A DNA stretch of 15,719 bases, from contig CANLFK010000027.1 of the NCBI GenBank assembly GCA_947489925.1, positions 1 through 15,719 on the forward strand, in the 5' to 3' direction. A program made the translations under genes and the position numbers. The notes under the pieces were generated by a model. The model was not told the origin of the DNA. It saw only the letters and a program-made list of their open reading frames with translations, and did not search any database. The stretch comes from Candidatus Caenarcanales bacterium. Lineage in GTDB: Bacteria > Cyanobacteriota > Vampirovibrionia > Caenarcaniphilales > Caenarcanaceae. Position 1 is the first letter of the stretch, and each line of letters starts with the position of its first letter. Of the stretch, positions 6,414 through 13,703 are shown one piece after another.

Positions 6414-7656
6414 AAATCGGAAAATCTTTACATAAAATTCCAACTTGCTCTTTGGCTGTACTTAAAACACTTTCAGAGCTTGGATTTTTTAATACTTCAG
6501 CAATAATTTTACCTAATTGAGAAAATTCTTTTTCTTTTAAACCTCGAGTTGTGCAAGCTGGTGTGCCAAGTCTAATTCCACTGGTAATCCAAGGTTTTTG
6601 CGGATCATTAGGAATAGCATTTTTATTGCAAGTTAAACAAACTGAATCAAGTAAATTTTCGGCTTCTTTGCCCGTTAAATTAAGCGGAACTAAGTCCAAA
6701 AGCATTAAATGATTATCACTACCACCACTAATTAATTTAATGCTCTCTTCGGTTAAAGCAGTAGCTAAAGCTTTTGAGTTTAAAATGATTTGCTTTTGAT
6801 AAGTCTTAAATTCTGGTTGTAAAGCTTCCTGAAAGGCAACTGCTTTGGCGGCAATAACATGCATTAAAGGTCCACCTTGCGAACCGGGGAAAACTGCTGA
6901 GTCAATTTGTTTAGCAAATTCATTTTTGCATAAAATCAAACCACCCCTTGGCCCACGCAAAGTTTTATGAGTAGTTGTTGTAACAAAATCAGCATATGGC
7001 ATAGGGCTTGGATGTTCACCAGTAGCCACCAAACCAGCAATATGAGCCATATCTACTAATAAATAAGCTCCGACTTCTTTGGCTACTTCAGCAAATTTGG
7101 CAAAGTCTATTTGACGAGGATAAGCACTAGCTCCAGCAATAATTAATTTTGGTTTATGAGCTAAAGCTTTATTTCTCAAATCATCATAATCTAGCCAGCC
7201 TTCGGCATTAACACCATAACTAAATACTTTAAACCATTTGCCTGAAACATTAACTGGTGAGCCATGTGTCAAATGTCCGCCTTGGTCGAGGCTCATACCT
7301 AATATATGATCACCTGGTTGTAAAACCGACAAAAAAACCGCAAAATTAGCTTGTGCCCCAGAATGAGGTTGTACATTGGCATGTTCAGCACCAAATAATT
7401 TTTTTGCTCTCTCCATAGCTAAATTTTCAGCTTTATCAACAAATTGACAGCCACCATAATATCTTTTGCCTGGCAAGCCTTCAGCATATTTATTAGTTAA
7501 AACTGAGCCTTGAGCTTCCATAACGGCTTTACTAACTATATTTTCGCTGGCAATAAGCTCCAGATGGGTCTGCTGACGATTTAACTCTTCCTTTAAACAA
7601 TTAAATATTTCTGGATCAACAGACGAAAGAGCTTTATTTAAAAAATTATTAGGCAT
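6406..7656 (-). CDS. glyA: Serine hydroxymethyltransferase
   Basis: GlyA interconverts serine and tetrahydrofolate with glycine and 5,10-methylene-THF, using pyridoxal phosphate. It is the main source of one-carbon units in the cytosol. At 416 residues it has the standard bacterial length. Signatures include HLELIASENI (31-40), NKYAEGLPGKRYYGG (55-69), the SGAQANFAV block, DMAHIAGLVATGEHPSP (202-218), and the PLP lysine Lys231 in TTTTHKTLRGPRGG. The C-terminal SGIRLGTPACTTRG is also typical. The ATG at 7656 lacks a clear Shine-Dalgarno site. Its stop overlaps the start of the deaminase-phosphorylase fusion, so the two are probably one transcript. It is divergent from folE across 136 AT-rich bases, placing two folate-related genes back to back. 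Confidence 0.98.
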   Translation of the reverse strand: MPNNFLNKALSSVDPEIFNCLKEELNRQQTHLELIASENIVSKAVMEAQGSVLTNKYAEGLPGKRYYGGCQFVDKAENLAMERAKKLFGAEHANVQPHSGAQANFAVFLSVLQPGDHILGMSLDQGGHLTHGSPVNVSGKWFKVFSYGVNAEGWLDYDDLRNKALAHKPKLIIAGASAYPRQIDFAKFAEVAKEVGAYLLVDMAHIAGLVATGEHPSPMPYADFVTTTTHKTLRGPRGGLILCKNEFAKQIDSAVFPGSQGGPLMHVIAAKAVAFQEALQPEFKTYQKQIILNSKALATALTEESIKLISGGSDNHLMLLDLVPLNLTGKEAENLLDSVCLTCNKNAIPNDPQKPWITSGIRLGTPACTTRGLKEKEFSQLGKIIAEVLKNPSSESVLSTAKEQVGILCKDFPIYE

Positions 7657-7683
7657 TTTAAAAAGGTTTAATTAATTTCCAAA

Positions 7684-7689
7684 ATTATA
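7684..7689 (-). promoter_or_regulatory. Candidate -10 box for glyA
   Basis: On the minus strand TATAAT occurs about 28 bases before the glyA ATG. The upstream sequence is A/T runs without a good TTGACA-like hexamer at the right distance, so this is a weak call. Confidence 0.3.
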
Positions 7690-7792
7690 GACTTTACTTT
7701 AAAATTTTTATAATCAAAAATTAAACTTAATTCAAATATTAAAAAACAGATTTATACTTTAGTTTAATTAAACAAAAACCATTTTTACCAAT

Positions 7793-8416
7793 ATGACCAG
7801 TCAATCAGCGAATTCACAATCCCAACAAAATGAAATAAACCCAAAAGTAGTTGATTTAAAACGAATTGAAAAAGCTGTGAGGGAAATATTAACAGCCATT
7901 GGAGAAGATCCCAAGCGTGAAGGCTTAATTGACACTCCTAATCGAGTTGCTAGAATGTATGAAGAGATATTTATGGGTTTACATCAAATACCAGCGGAAG
8001 AATTGAGTTGTACTTTTTCGGAAAGTTATGCTGGCATTGTCCTAGTGAAAGACATTGAATTTTATAGTATGTGCGAGCATCATTTATTGCCAATTCATGG
8101 TAAAGCTCATATTGCTTATTTGCCAAATGCCGAAGGAAAAGTAACTGGTATTAGTAAACTTGCCCGTTTGGTTGAAGGATTTGCCAAAAGACCACAATTA
8201 CAAGAAAGATTAACTCAACAAATTGCTCAAACTTTATTTGATACATTGGAAGCCGCTGGCGTTATGGTTTTAATTGAAGCTAATCATTCTTGTATGTCTA
8301 TGAGAGGCATAAAAAAATCATCAGCTAAAACTAGTACAACTTATACTTTAGGTGAGTTTAAAACTGACTTGAACTTGCAAAAACAATTTTTTGAAATGCT
8401 GAAAAATAATAGTTAA
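7793..8416 (+). CDS. folE: GTP cyclohydrolase I
   Basis: FolE opens the imidazole ring of GTP to give 7,8-dihydroneopterin triphosphate, the entry step to folate and tetrahydrobiopterin and, in many bacteria, queuosine. The 207-residue protein has the type IA pattern: GLIDTPNRVARMYEEIF (44-60), the zinc/active site FYSMCEHHLLP (Cys94, His97), a TGISKLARLVEGFAKRPQLQERLT block (118-141), and NHSCMSMRG with the third zinc ligand Cys167. The first 18 residues are Ser/Gln/Asn-rich and variable. It is divergent from glyA and converges on the glycosyltransferase with a 24-base gap and no terminator hairpin. Because nitric oxide synthase needs a reduced pterin, this enzyme could also feed the nos gene about 3 kb downstream; that link is inference. 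Confidence 0.98.
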   Translation: MTSQSANSQSQQNEINPKVVDLKRIEKAVREILTAIGEDPKREGLIDTPNRVARMYEEIFMGLHQIPAEELSCTFSESYAGIVLVKDIEFYSMCEHHLLPIHGKAHIAYLPNAEGKVTGISKLARLVEGFAKRPQLQERLTQQIAQTLFDTLEAAGVMVLIEANHSCMSMRGIKKSSAKTSTTYTLGEFKTDLNLQKQFFEMLKNNS

Positions 8417-8440
8417 TGTGAATTCGATGAACAGAATTAT

Positions 8441-9772
8441 TTAAATGCAAATTGCTTTTTCTTGAAGAGAATTTAAATAAATATTTTCTACTTTTATGGC
8501 GGCTTGATCCCAAGTAATTGGATATAAATCTTTAATACCTCTTTCTCTTAACTCTTGGGCTAAGGTTGGATAATTAATTACTGATAACATTAAAGCGGAT
8601 AAACGCTCTACATCCCAAAAATCATAACGCAAAATATTTTTCAAAACTTCAGAAACGCCAGACTGCTTGGAAATAATTACAGGTAAGCGATGAGATAAAG
8701 CTTCCAGAACAGTTAAACCAAATGGTTCTGAAATTGAAGATAAAACAAAACAATCAACACTCTGATAAATTTCTTTGACTTCTTTTTCATTTAGCACACC
8801 TGTAAAGCTAACATTTTCACTAATTCCAAGTTCAATAGCTCGCCCTTTCAGGTAAGGAAGCATATCACCAGCTCCAGCAATAATAAATTCAATATCTGGT
8901 CTAAATTGTAAAACTTTGTGAGCCGCTTCCAAGAAATAATTAGGACCTTTTTGATAAGTAACTCGTCCTAAAAACAGAATTTTGGGGGCTAATTTGGGTT
9001 TGTCTTGGACTATCAGTTCTGGAATAGAAGTCATATTTATTCCATTATGTACCACTTCGATTTTGTCGGCGGGTATTTCATAATTACGAACCAAAGTATC
9101 ACGAGTCAAATTACTAACAGCAATAACAGTATCAGCACGATCACAGCCATTTTTTTCAAAACTTTTAACTTCACTATTTCCGCTTCCGGGGCTACGATCA
9201 AACTCGGTAGCATGAACTTGAACAATTAAAGGTTTACCCGACACTTCTTTGGCTAAAATTCCAGCACCAAAAGTCAGCCAATCATGACAATGAATAATAT
9301 CAAACTCTAAACTATTAGCAATAGAAGCGGCTATTTGATTATAACGAGTAACTTCTTCAATCAAGTTTGGACCATAAACAGCTTTAGAAGGAGACTTTGT
9401 ATCAGCAATTGGTTCTAAAATAATTTTTTCAATGGCTTCTTTGCTTAAAGTATTTAATTCAATTGGCTCATTAATGCCAGAATATGGCTCTAAAACAGAA
9501 TTAATACGAATGGTTTTAAAACTATTATGAATTTCTTCTGTTTTGATTTCTCGATTTAAGCAAAATTCCCAGTATTCAGCTCCTAATATGGTCAAACCTT
9601 CTTCTCTGGCAGAAGTTATATTTTTGGGCAGTATTAAGGTAATATTTACGCCTCTTTTTAATAAAGCTCGCACTAATCCATGGCAAGCAGTACCAAGTCC
9701 ACCAGCAACAAAAGGTGGAAATTCCCAGCCAAACATCAAAACCCTTAAATTACTTTTGCTTTTTGTCTTCAA
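8441..9772 (-). CDS. GT4-family glycosyltransferase (glycogen-synthase-like fold)
   Basis: This 443-residue GT-B enzyme would transfer a sugar from an activated donor to a glycan or other acceptor at the cytoplasmic side. The N-terminal domain opens with VLMFGWEFPPFVAGGLGTAC (11-30), the Gly-loop seen in glycogen/starch-synthase-like and GT4 enzymes. HCHDWLTFGAG (161-171) and QVHATEFDR (185-193) follow. The C-terminal donor domain has LFLGRVTYQKG (267-276, Arg270 and Lys275 expected to bind donor phosphate) and the EX7E motif EPFGLTVLE (Glu349, Glu357). The frame begins at a TTG (9772) with TGGGGGAAA as ribosome site upstream. Donor and product cannot be told: glycogen, trehalose-like or envelope glycan roles are all open. 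It converges on folE. Confidence 0.88.
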   Translation of the reverse strand: MKTKSKSNLRVLMFGWEFPPFVAGGLGTACHGLVRALLKRGVNITLILPKNITSAREEGLTILGAEYWEFCLNREIKTEEIHNSFKTIRINSVLEPYSGINEPIELNTLSKEAIEKIILEPIADTKSPSKAVYGPNLIEEVTRYNQIAASIANSLEFDIIHCHDWLTFGAGILAKEVSGKPLIVQVHATEFDRSPGSGNSEVKSFEKNGCDRADTVIAVSNLTRDTLVRNYEIPADKIEVVHNGINMTSIPELIVQDKPKLAPKILFLGRVTYQKGPNYFLEAAHKVLQFRPDIEFIIAGAGDMLPYLKGRAIELGISENVSFTGVLNEKEVKEIYQSVDCFVLSSISEPFGLTVLEALSHRLPVIISKQSGVSEVLKNILRYDFWDVERLSALMLSVINYPTLAQELRERGIKDLYPITWDQAAIKVENIYLNSLQEKAICI

Positions 9773-9958
9773 GCCATTTCCCCCAGATTAATTAAATTAA
9801 TTTAAGTTTCTTGTTGATTATATTCCACTAAAACCTTTAAACAATCAAATTTTCCCTAAAATCTTTAAATTAATTAGCAATCAGCATAGACAAATTTAAG
9901 TTAAAACTAATTTATTTATGGGCAAATAAACAGTAATTTCTGATTTGGATTGAATTAA

Positions 9959-10432
9959 ATGCTTGATTTAGACACAATAGTTGCCATAAGAACTGGTCAA
10001 GATTTTGAATCCCCTCGTAGCAAAAAGAATTTAGAAACAGCAGTTAGGCAAAACCAAAAAATATTGCTTGAAGCTACCAATAAGTCTGTTGATTATATTA
10101 CTGAAAGAAATAAACTTGGTTCTTCCTTTGAAGCTTTATTTAGATCTCTCGGTTTAGGAGCTGGAGTTGTGCTGGGTGGACCAATTGGAGCGGCAACCTT
10201 ATCTTCTTTGGCTGGTGGAGTTGGTCGTGGAGTTGGTGAGTATTTTGGTAATAAAGTTTATGGTCAAGCAATTGATAAAATGGAAGATTTGATGAGCAAT
10301 TACAAATACAAACAACTTATTAATAATTTTGCAATCAGTGAAGTCAAAGGACAAATCAAATTAACTGATGAATTTTACAAACAAGCTGAAGCAGAAATAA
10401 CCAAAACCATTCAAGATGTTGCTCCTCAGTAA
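9959..10432 (+). CDS. Hypothetical protein with a glycine-rich (GxxxG) hydrophobic segment, 157 aa
   Basis: This is an unrecognised protein. Residues 1-60 are charged and helical. Residues 64-102 are a Gly-rich hydrophobic stretch with repeated GxxxG spacing (LGLGAGVVLGGPIGAA, then GGVGRGVGEYFG), the pattern of a glycine zipper that can insert into or pack against membranes. Residues 103-157 return to charged helix. There is no signal peptide. The ATG at 9959 has a poor ribosome site. Upstream is a 186-base AT-rich gap shared with the divergent glycosyltransferase. It ends 16 bases from the convergent transglycosylase stop. Glycine zippers occur in pore-forming, secretion and phage-tail proteins, but nothing here decides between these. 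Confidence 0.6.
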   Translation: MLDLDTIVAIRTGQDFESPRSKKNLETAVRQNQKILLEATNKSVDYITERNKLGSSFEALFRSLGLGAGVVLGGPIGAATLSSLAGGVGRGVGEYFGNKVYGQAIDKMEDLMSNYKYKQLINNFAISEVKGQIKLTDEFYKQAEAEITKTIQDVAPQ

Positions 10433-10448
10433 GCCCAAATAATTTAAA

Positions 10449-11033
10449 TTAAACCGTTTGTAAATAACTTTTTTCAATTGCTAAAACATATGCTTTGGTC
10501 TGTCGAGAAATATAAGGTTTTGCTTCAGTATAATTTCTTTTCTTTAAGCTTCGTATACGAGATGGTCCAGTATTATAAGCGGCTAAAGCTAGTTTTAAAT
10601 CTCCATTAAAGTCATTCAGAAGCCGTTTTAAATATTTAGAACCACAGTTAATATTTTGATTAATTTCAAATATTTGGCTCTCTGATATTTTGCAAAATTT
10701 AGTGGCTGTCTGAGGCATTAATTGAGTTAAACCCTTTGCTCCAACCGTTGAAACCGCCTCTGGATTGAAAGAAGATTCGGATTGAATTAAAGAAAAAATT
10801 AAACGAACCGAAAGATCATGCTCTGCTGAAGCTAATAAAATACTTTCTTTCATAACTTTTTGAGCTTGAATGTTTAGTCTTTTTAATTTTTTTAATTTGA
10901 TTTCTAAAAACAATTCATCATAATCTTGTAATTTACAAACATTTGTATTTCGCTCAACTGGAGCTAAAACTGCTAAATTTAATGAAAATAAGTTGATAAA
11001 TAAAATTATTAAGAGTTTTTCTCTTGAATTCAT
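10449..11033 (-). CDS. Secreted lytic transglycosylase (SLT domain)
   Basis: The protein cleaves the MurNAc-GlcNAc bond of peptidoglycan to leave 1,6-anhydro ends, acting in the periplasm or cell wall. From the ATG at 11033 it has 194 residues: a signal peptide (basic MNSREK then hydrophobic residues 7-24), a short helical linker, and an SLT/lysozyme-like domain with catalytic Glu86 in SLIQSESSFNPEAVS, the GAKGLTQLMPQTA block (98-110), NINCGSKYLKRLL (127-139) and LALAAYNTGPSRI (148-160). The frame is open further upstream to a TTG at 11117, but starting there would bury the signal peptide behind 28 residues. A candidate promoter at 11106-11134 would also start RNA after that TTG. It resembles a short MltE/Slt70-type enzyme. 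No secretion or conjugation genes are adjacent, so general wall turnover is the simplest role. Confidence 0.9.
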   Translation of the reverse strand: MNSREKLLIILFINLFSLNLAVLAPVERNTNVCKLQDYDELFLEIKLKKLKRLNIQAQKVMKESILLASAEHDLSVRLIFSLIQSESSFNPEAVSTVGAKGLTQLMPQTATKFCKISESQIFEINQNINCGSKYLKRLLNDFNGDLKLALAAYNTGPSRIRSLKKRNYTEAKPYISRQTKAYVLAIEKSYLQTV

Positions 11034-11105
11034 ACAATAATTTGGTCGGAATATTTCAATTGATGATATGTAAAGCTTATTTTCTAAGACTTTTATCATC
11101 TGGTT

Positions 11106-11134
11106 ATTGAAAAGCAAAATTAGTTTTTTGTCAA
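11106..11134 (-). promoter_or_regulatory. Candidate promoter for the lytic transglycosylase
   Basis: On the minus strand TTGACA (11134-11129) is followed after 17 bases by TTCAAT (11111-11106). The -35 is perfect and the -10 matches TATAAT at four of six positions. Transcription would begin near 11099, downstream of the TTG at 11117, which favours the ATG at 11033 as the start. Confidence 0.4.
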
Positions 11135-11378
11135 TTTTCGTCTTGTATTTACGATTAACTCTAAAATTGAAGTTTAGCTTTTAGTCGAAACAATAAGCTC
11201 TTTAAATGATAATTAATTAAGTTAATACTCGGTAACTTTTTGCTTGTTTTTACGCCTCGTCTTTAGTTTTGCTTTTGTTTAAACCTTAATCATTTTTTTT
11301 GCGGTTGTATTGCGTACTACATTTTTGTTAATCTTGACATTTATATTCATACATTTAGTGGAGTTGAGGAAAATAAAA
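11135..11378. other. Divergent intergenic region between transglycosylase and nos
   Basis: With the part before 11135, this makes a 345-base gap between the chosen starts. It is AT-rich and contains a TTAATTAA-centred palindromic stretch near 11211-11226 and an isolated TTGACA at 11334-11339 without a matching -10. I see no gene, terminator or riboswitch-like structure in it. The relatively long leader region may carry control sites for nos. Confidence 0.4.
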
Positions 11379-12743
11379 ATGAATAAACCTTTTTTAGGAG
11401 TCGAGAGAGTAATTAATTTAGAAAAAGAGCAATCAAAAGAAAATATTAAAATTGATGAAATTATCACCAAAACCTCGCCAGAAGTAGAAAAGTTAAGCCT
11501 AAACAAATTAAAATCTTTAGGTGATTCAACTAAAAGACAAGTTCTCGATAAAGCTTTAAAATTTTTGAGTGAAATTTACTCTGAGCCAACTAGTCCGCAT
11601 TATAATCCATATATTTTGTCCCGTCGTATTAATGAATGTATTGATTCAATCGAGAAAATTGGCACTTATCGACATACTTTAGTTGAAATGCAATATGGAG
11701 CTCAATTGGCTTGGAAAAATAGTGCCAGATGTATTGGTCGTAATTATTGGAGACAATTAGATGCTTTTGATTATCGTCATTTAGAAAGCGAAGAAGAAAT
11801 ATTTACTGCTATCAGAAATCATTTAAATCATGCGACAAATGGTGGAAAATTGCGTTCAAGTATTACTTTCTTTGCTCCAAGTGATGAAGATGGAAATTGG
11901 CAATTTAGAATTTGGAATGAACAAATTATTCGTTATGCTGGATACAAAGGTAAAGATGGAAATATTTTGGGTGATTCAAAAAATGTAATTTTAACAGAAG
12001 CAGCTATGCAATTAGGCTGGAAACCGCCAACCCAAAAGACCGCTTTTGATATTTTGCCAATTATAATTCAAAAGAGAGGGCAATTTCCTAAATTATTTGA
12101 ATTAGACAAGCAAGAAGTAATGGAAGTAATTTTGGATCACCCAGAGCTGACTTGGTTTAAAGATTTAAATTTGAGATGGCATGCTGTTCCCATGCTGTCT
12201 TGCCTAGGTATTGAAATTGGCGGCATTAATTATACAGCAGCACCTTTTAATGGTTGGTATTTAGGTACTGAAATTGGAGCTAGAAATTTATCAGACAAAG
12301 AGAGGTATAATTTATTGCCACTTATTGCCGAAAAAATGGGCTTAAACCAAAAATATGAAAGTACTTTGTGGCGAGATAAAGCTTTGGTCGAATTAAATAT
12401 TGCTGTTTTATACTCATTTGAAAAAGCTGGAGTACGAATAGTAGATCATCATACGGCAAGTAATAATTTTGTACATTATGAAGAAAAAGAAAAAGAACTA
12501 GGACATAAAGTTAGTGGTGAATGGAGTTGGTTAGTGCCTCCACTCTCAGGATCAGCTTGTCCAGTTTTCCACCGTGAATATGAAATTCTTGAGGGGCATA
12601 ATTCAGAATTTTTTGTACAAGAAGATTTAGCTCATAACTTTTTAAAACTAAGCTCTGAAATGATGAATAAACTTGATCCTTCCAATTTAAAAGTGAATAA
12701 TAGTAGTGTAAAAACTTGTCCTTTTTCGGGAGCAATTAGTTGA
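11379..12743 (+). CDS. nos: Nitric oxide synthase, oxygenase domain only
   Basis: The enzyme oxidises L-arginine to citrulline and nitric oxide using haem and a reduced pterin. Bacterial oxygenase-only forms borrow electrons from separate flavoproteins. From the ATG at 11379 (GAGGA ribosome site eight bases upstream) it has 454 residues. Family marks are the haem-thiolate Cys118 in AWKNSARCIGRNYW, IWNEQIIRYAGY (178-189), GGINYTAAPFNGWYLGTEIGARN with substrate-binding Glu298, VDHHTA (355-360), and the pterin/haem Trp384 in EWSWLVPP. No reductase domain follows. Compared with Bacillus NOS it has about 50 extra N-terminal residues and a C-terminal tail ending KTCPFSGAIS. An upstream TTG at 11310 would add 23 hydrophobic residues; it lacks a ribosome site and is less likely. 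The stop overlaps the start of the downstream membrane protein. Confidence 0.96.
   Translation: MNKPFLGVERVINLEKEQSKENIKIDEIITKTSPEVEKLSLNKLKSLGDSTKRQVLDKALKFLSEIYSEPTSPHYNPYILSRRINECIDSIEKIGTYRHTLVEMQYGAQLAWKNSARCIGRNYWRQLDAFDYRHLESEEEIFTAIRNHLNHATNGGKLRSSITFFAPSDEDGNWQFRIWNEQIIRYAGYKGKDGNILGDSKNVILTEAAMQLGWKPPTQKTAFDILPIIIQKRGQFPKLFELDKQEVMEVILDHPELTWFKDLNLRWHAVPMLSCLGIEIGGINYTAAPFNGWYLGTEIGARNLSDKERYNLLPLIAEKMGLNQKYESTLWRDKALVELNIAVLYSFEKAGVRIVDHHTASNNFVHYEEKEKELGHKVSGEWSWLVPPLSGSACPVFHREYEILEGHNSEFFVQEDLAHNFLKLSSEMMNKLDPSNLKVNNSSVKTCPFSGAIS
12728..12743 (+). promoter_or_regulatory. Translational coupling site between nos and the TRIC gene
   Basis: GGGAG (12728-12732) lies inside the last codons of nos, seven bases before a TTG start at 12740 that overlaps the nos stop as TTGA. 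Ribosomes finishing nos can restart directly on the next gene, so the two proteins should be made together. Confidence 0.75.
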
Positions 12744-13375
12744 TTTGGTTGAAAATTCTTGACTTATTAGGTGTTTTTGTTTTTGCGGCCTCTGGTGCTT
12801 TAAGTGGAAGCCGCAAGAATATGGATATTTTAGGTATTTTTGTTTTAGCGACTGTTACAGCGGTTGGGGGCGGTTCATTGCGTTCAATTTTGATTGGAGA
12901 TTTGCCAATTGGTTTTTTAAAAGATATTTCTTATTTAATTGTTTGTTTAGGTGCGACTTTGGCTGTTTTTATTTTGCAAAGTCATTTTGAAAGATTAGAA
13001 AAATTAATTTTGGTCTTTGATGCTTTGGGACTTGGAGCTTTTACAATTATTGGTATAAATATTGCTTTGGCTAAAGGTTTAAGCTTATGGGCAAGTTTAT
13101 TAATGGGTATTATTACAGCTTCTTTTGGTGGAGTTGTCCGTGATATTTTAATTAATGAAATACCTTTTATTTTCCAAAAAGAAATTTATGCAACAGCCGC
13201 TTTAATTGGCGGAATTTTATATTTAGCTTTAAATAAATTAAGTATTATTCCAAATGAATTAAATATTTGCCTTTCAGCCCTTTTAATCTGTGCAATTCGT
13301 TTATTTTCGCTTAAATTAAAATTATCTTTACCAAAAAGCAAAAATGTACAAATAAACCAAAACAAAGATGGATAA
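12740..13375 (+). CDS. TRIC/UPF0126-family membrane protein
   Basis: This 211-residue polytopic inner-membrane protein has seven likely helices in two similar halves, each beginning with a (L)DLLG/FDALG helix and containing a glycine-rich kink with arginine: GGGSLRSIL (43-51) in the first repeat and FGGVVRDIL in the second. This is the hallmark of the UPF0126 (YadS/YicG) family, homologous to trimeric intracellular cation channels. Prokaryotic members conduct K+/Na+ in vitro, while mutant-fitness work has proposed glycine transport for some. The first-repeat Asp usual after the Arg is Ser here. Translation starts at TTG, which aligns with the family N-terminus, and is coupled to nos. The coupling suggests a shared physiological role, though the link between NO production and this transporter is unknown. 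Confidence 0.88.
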   Translation: MIWLKILDLLGVFVFAASGALSGSRKNMDILGIFVLATVTAVGGGSLRSILIGDLPIGFLKDISYLIVCLGATLAVFILQSHFERLEKLILVFDALGLGAFTIIGINIALAKGLSLWASLLMGIITASFGGVVRDILINEIPFIFQKEIYATAALIGGILYLALNKLSIIPNELNICLSALLICAIRLFSLKLKLSLPKSKNVQINQNKDG

Positions 13376-13389
13376 GTAAAAGCTCTTTG

Positions 13390-13417
13390 TTTTTGGGTGG
13401 CTCATTTGGTGTATAAT
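13390..13417 (+). promoter_or_regulatory. Candidate promoter for the RelE-type module
   Basis: TATAAT (13412-13417) with a weak TTTTTG (13390-13395) 16 bases upstream would give a leader of about 55 bases before the antitoxin ATG. The -10 is perfect and the -35 poor, as is common where the antitoxin complex represses its own promoter. Confidence 0.4.
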
Positions 13418-13478
13418 AGTATATAAGTTTGTAAAATAATCTAAAAACTACCATTATTAAAATACAGAGATTAACTAA

Positions 13479-13703
13479 ATGGATATTTCTGAAAAAGTGA
13501 ATGAAATTGATTTACAAGCTCAAGTCTTGATAATGGCTTTTCAGTCGCTGGGCAGTCAAAGCCGTGAGAATTTTCTGGAATGCTTAAAGCAAGAAATTGA
13601 AGATGAAGAGTTTTTTGAACTGCTGAAACAAAGAGTACAAATAAGCAAAGTTTTATCTAGTGAGAAATCTCAGGAATTGAGGAATTATTTAAAATCAGCA
13701 TGA
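13479..13703 (+). CDS. Putative antitoxin of a RelE-type module, 74 aa
   Basis: This is a small acidic helical protein (rich in Glu, Leu, Gln) read from ATG 13479. I do not recognise a named antitoxin family or an obvious ribbon-helix-helix or HTH motif. Assignment rests on position: its stop overlaps the toxin start by four bases (ATGA), the classic antitoxin-first arrangement, and the size fits. The C-terminal half (residues 45-74, EDEEFFELLKQRVQISKVLS onward) is probably the toxin-wrapping segment. Expected role: bind and neutralise the toxin, and possibly repress the promoter upstream. The lack of a visible DNA-binding fold at the N-terminus is mildly odd. Confidence 0.72.
   Translation: MDISEKVNEIDLQAQVLIMAFQSLGSQSRENFLECLKQEIEDEEFFELLKQRVQISKVLSSEKSQELRNYLKSA

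Noticed and set aside
6414..6443. Start of the deaminase-phosphorylase at TTG 6443
   Set aside because: It would overlap glyA by 38 bases and add residues outside the deaminase fold. ATG 6413 gives a typical short overlap.
11334..11362. TTGACA as the -35 of a nos promoter
   Set aside because: No TATAAT-like hexamer lies 16-18 bases downstream; TATATT at 11342 is too close.
11310..11378. N-terminal hydrophobic extension of NOS from a TTG at 11310 (possible membrane anchor)
   Set aside because: The ATG at 11379 has a good GAGGA site at correct spacing, while the TTG has none. Bacterial NOS enzymes are soluble.
12511..12735. Minus-strand 74-codon frame inside the nos 3' end
   Set aside because: It is antisense to strongly conserved NOS sequence and has no independent signals.
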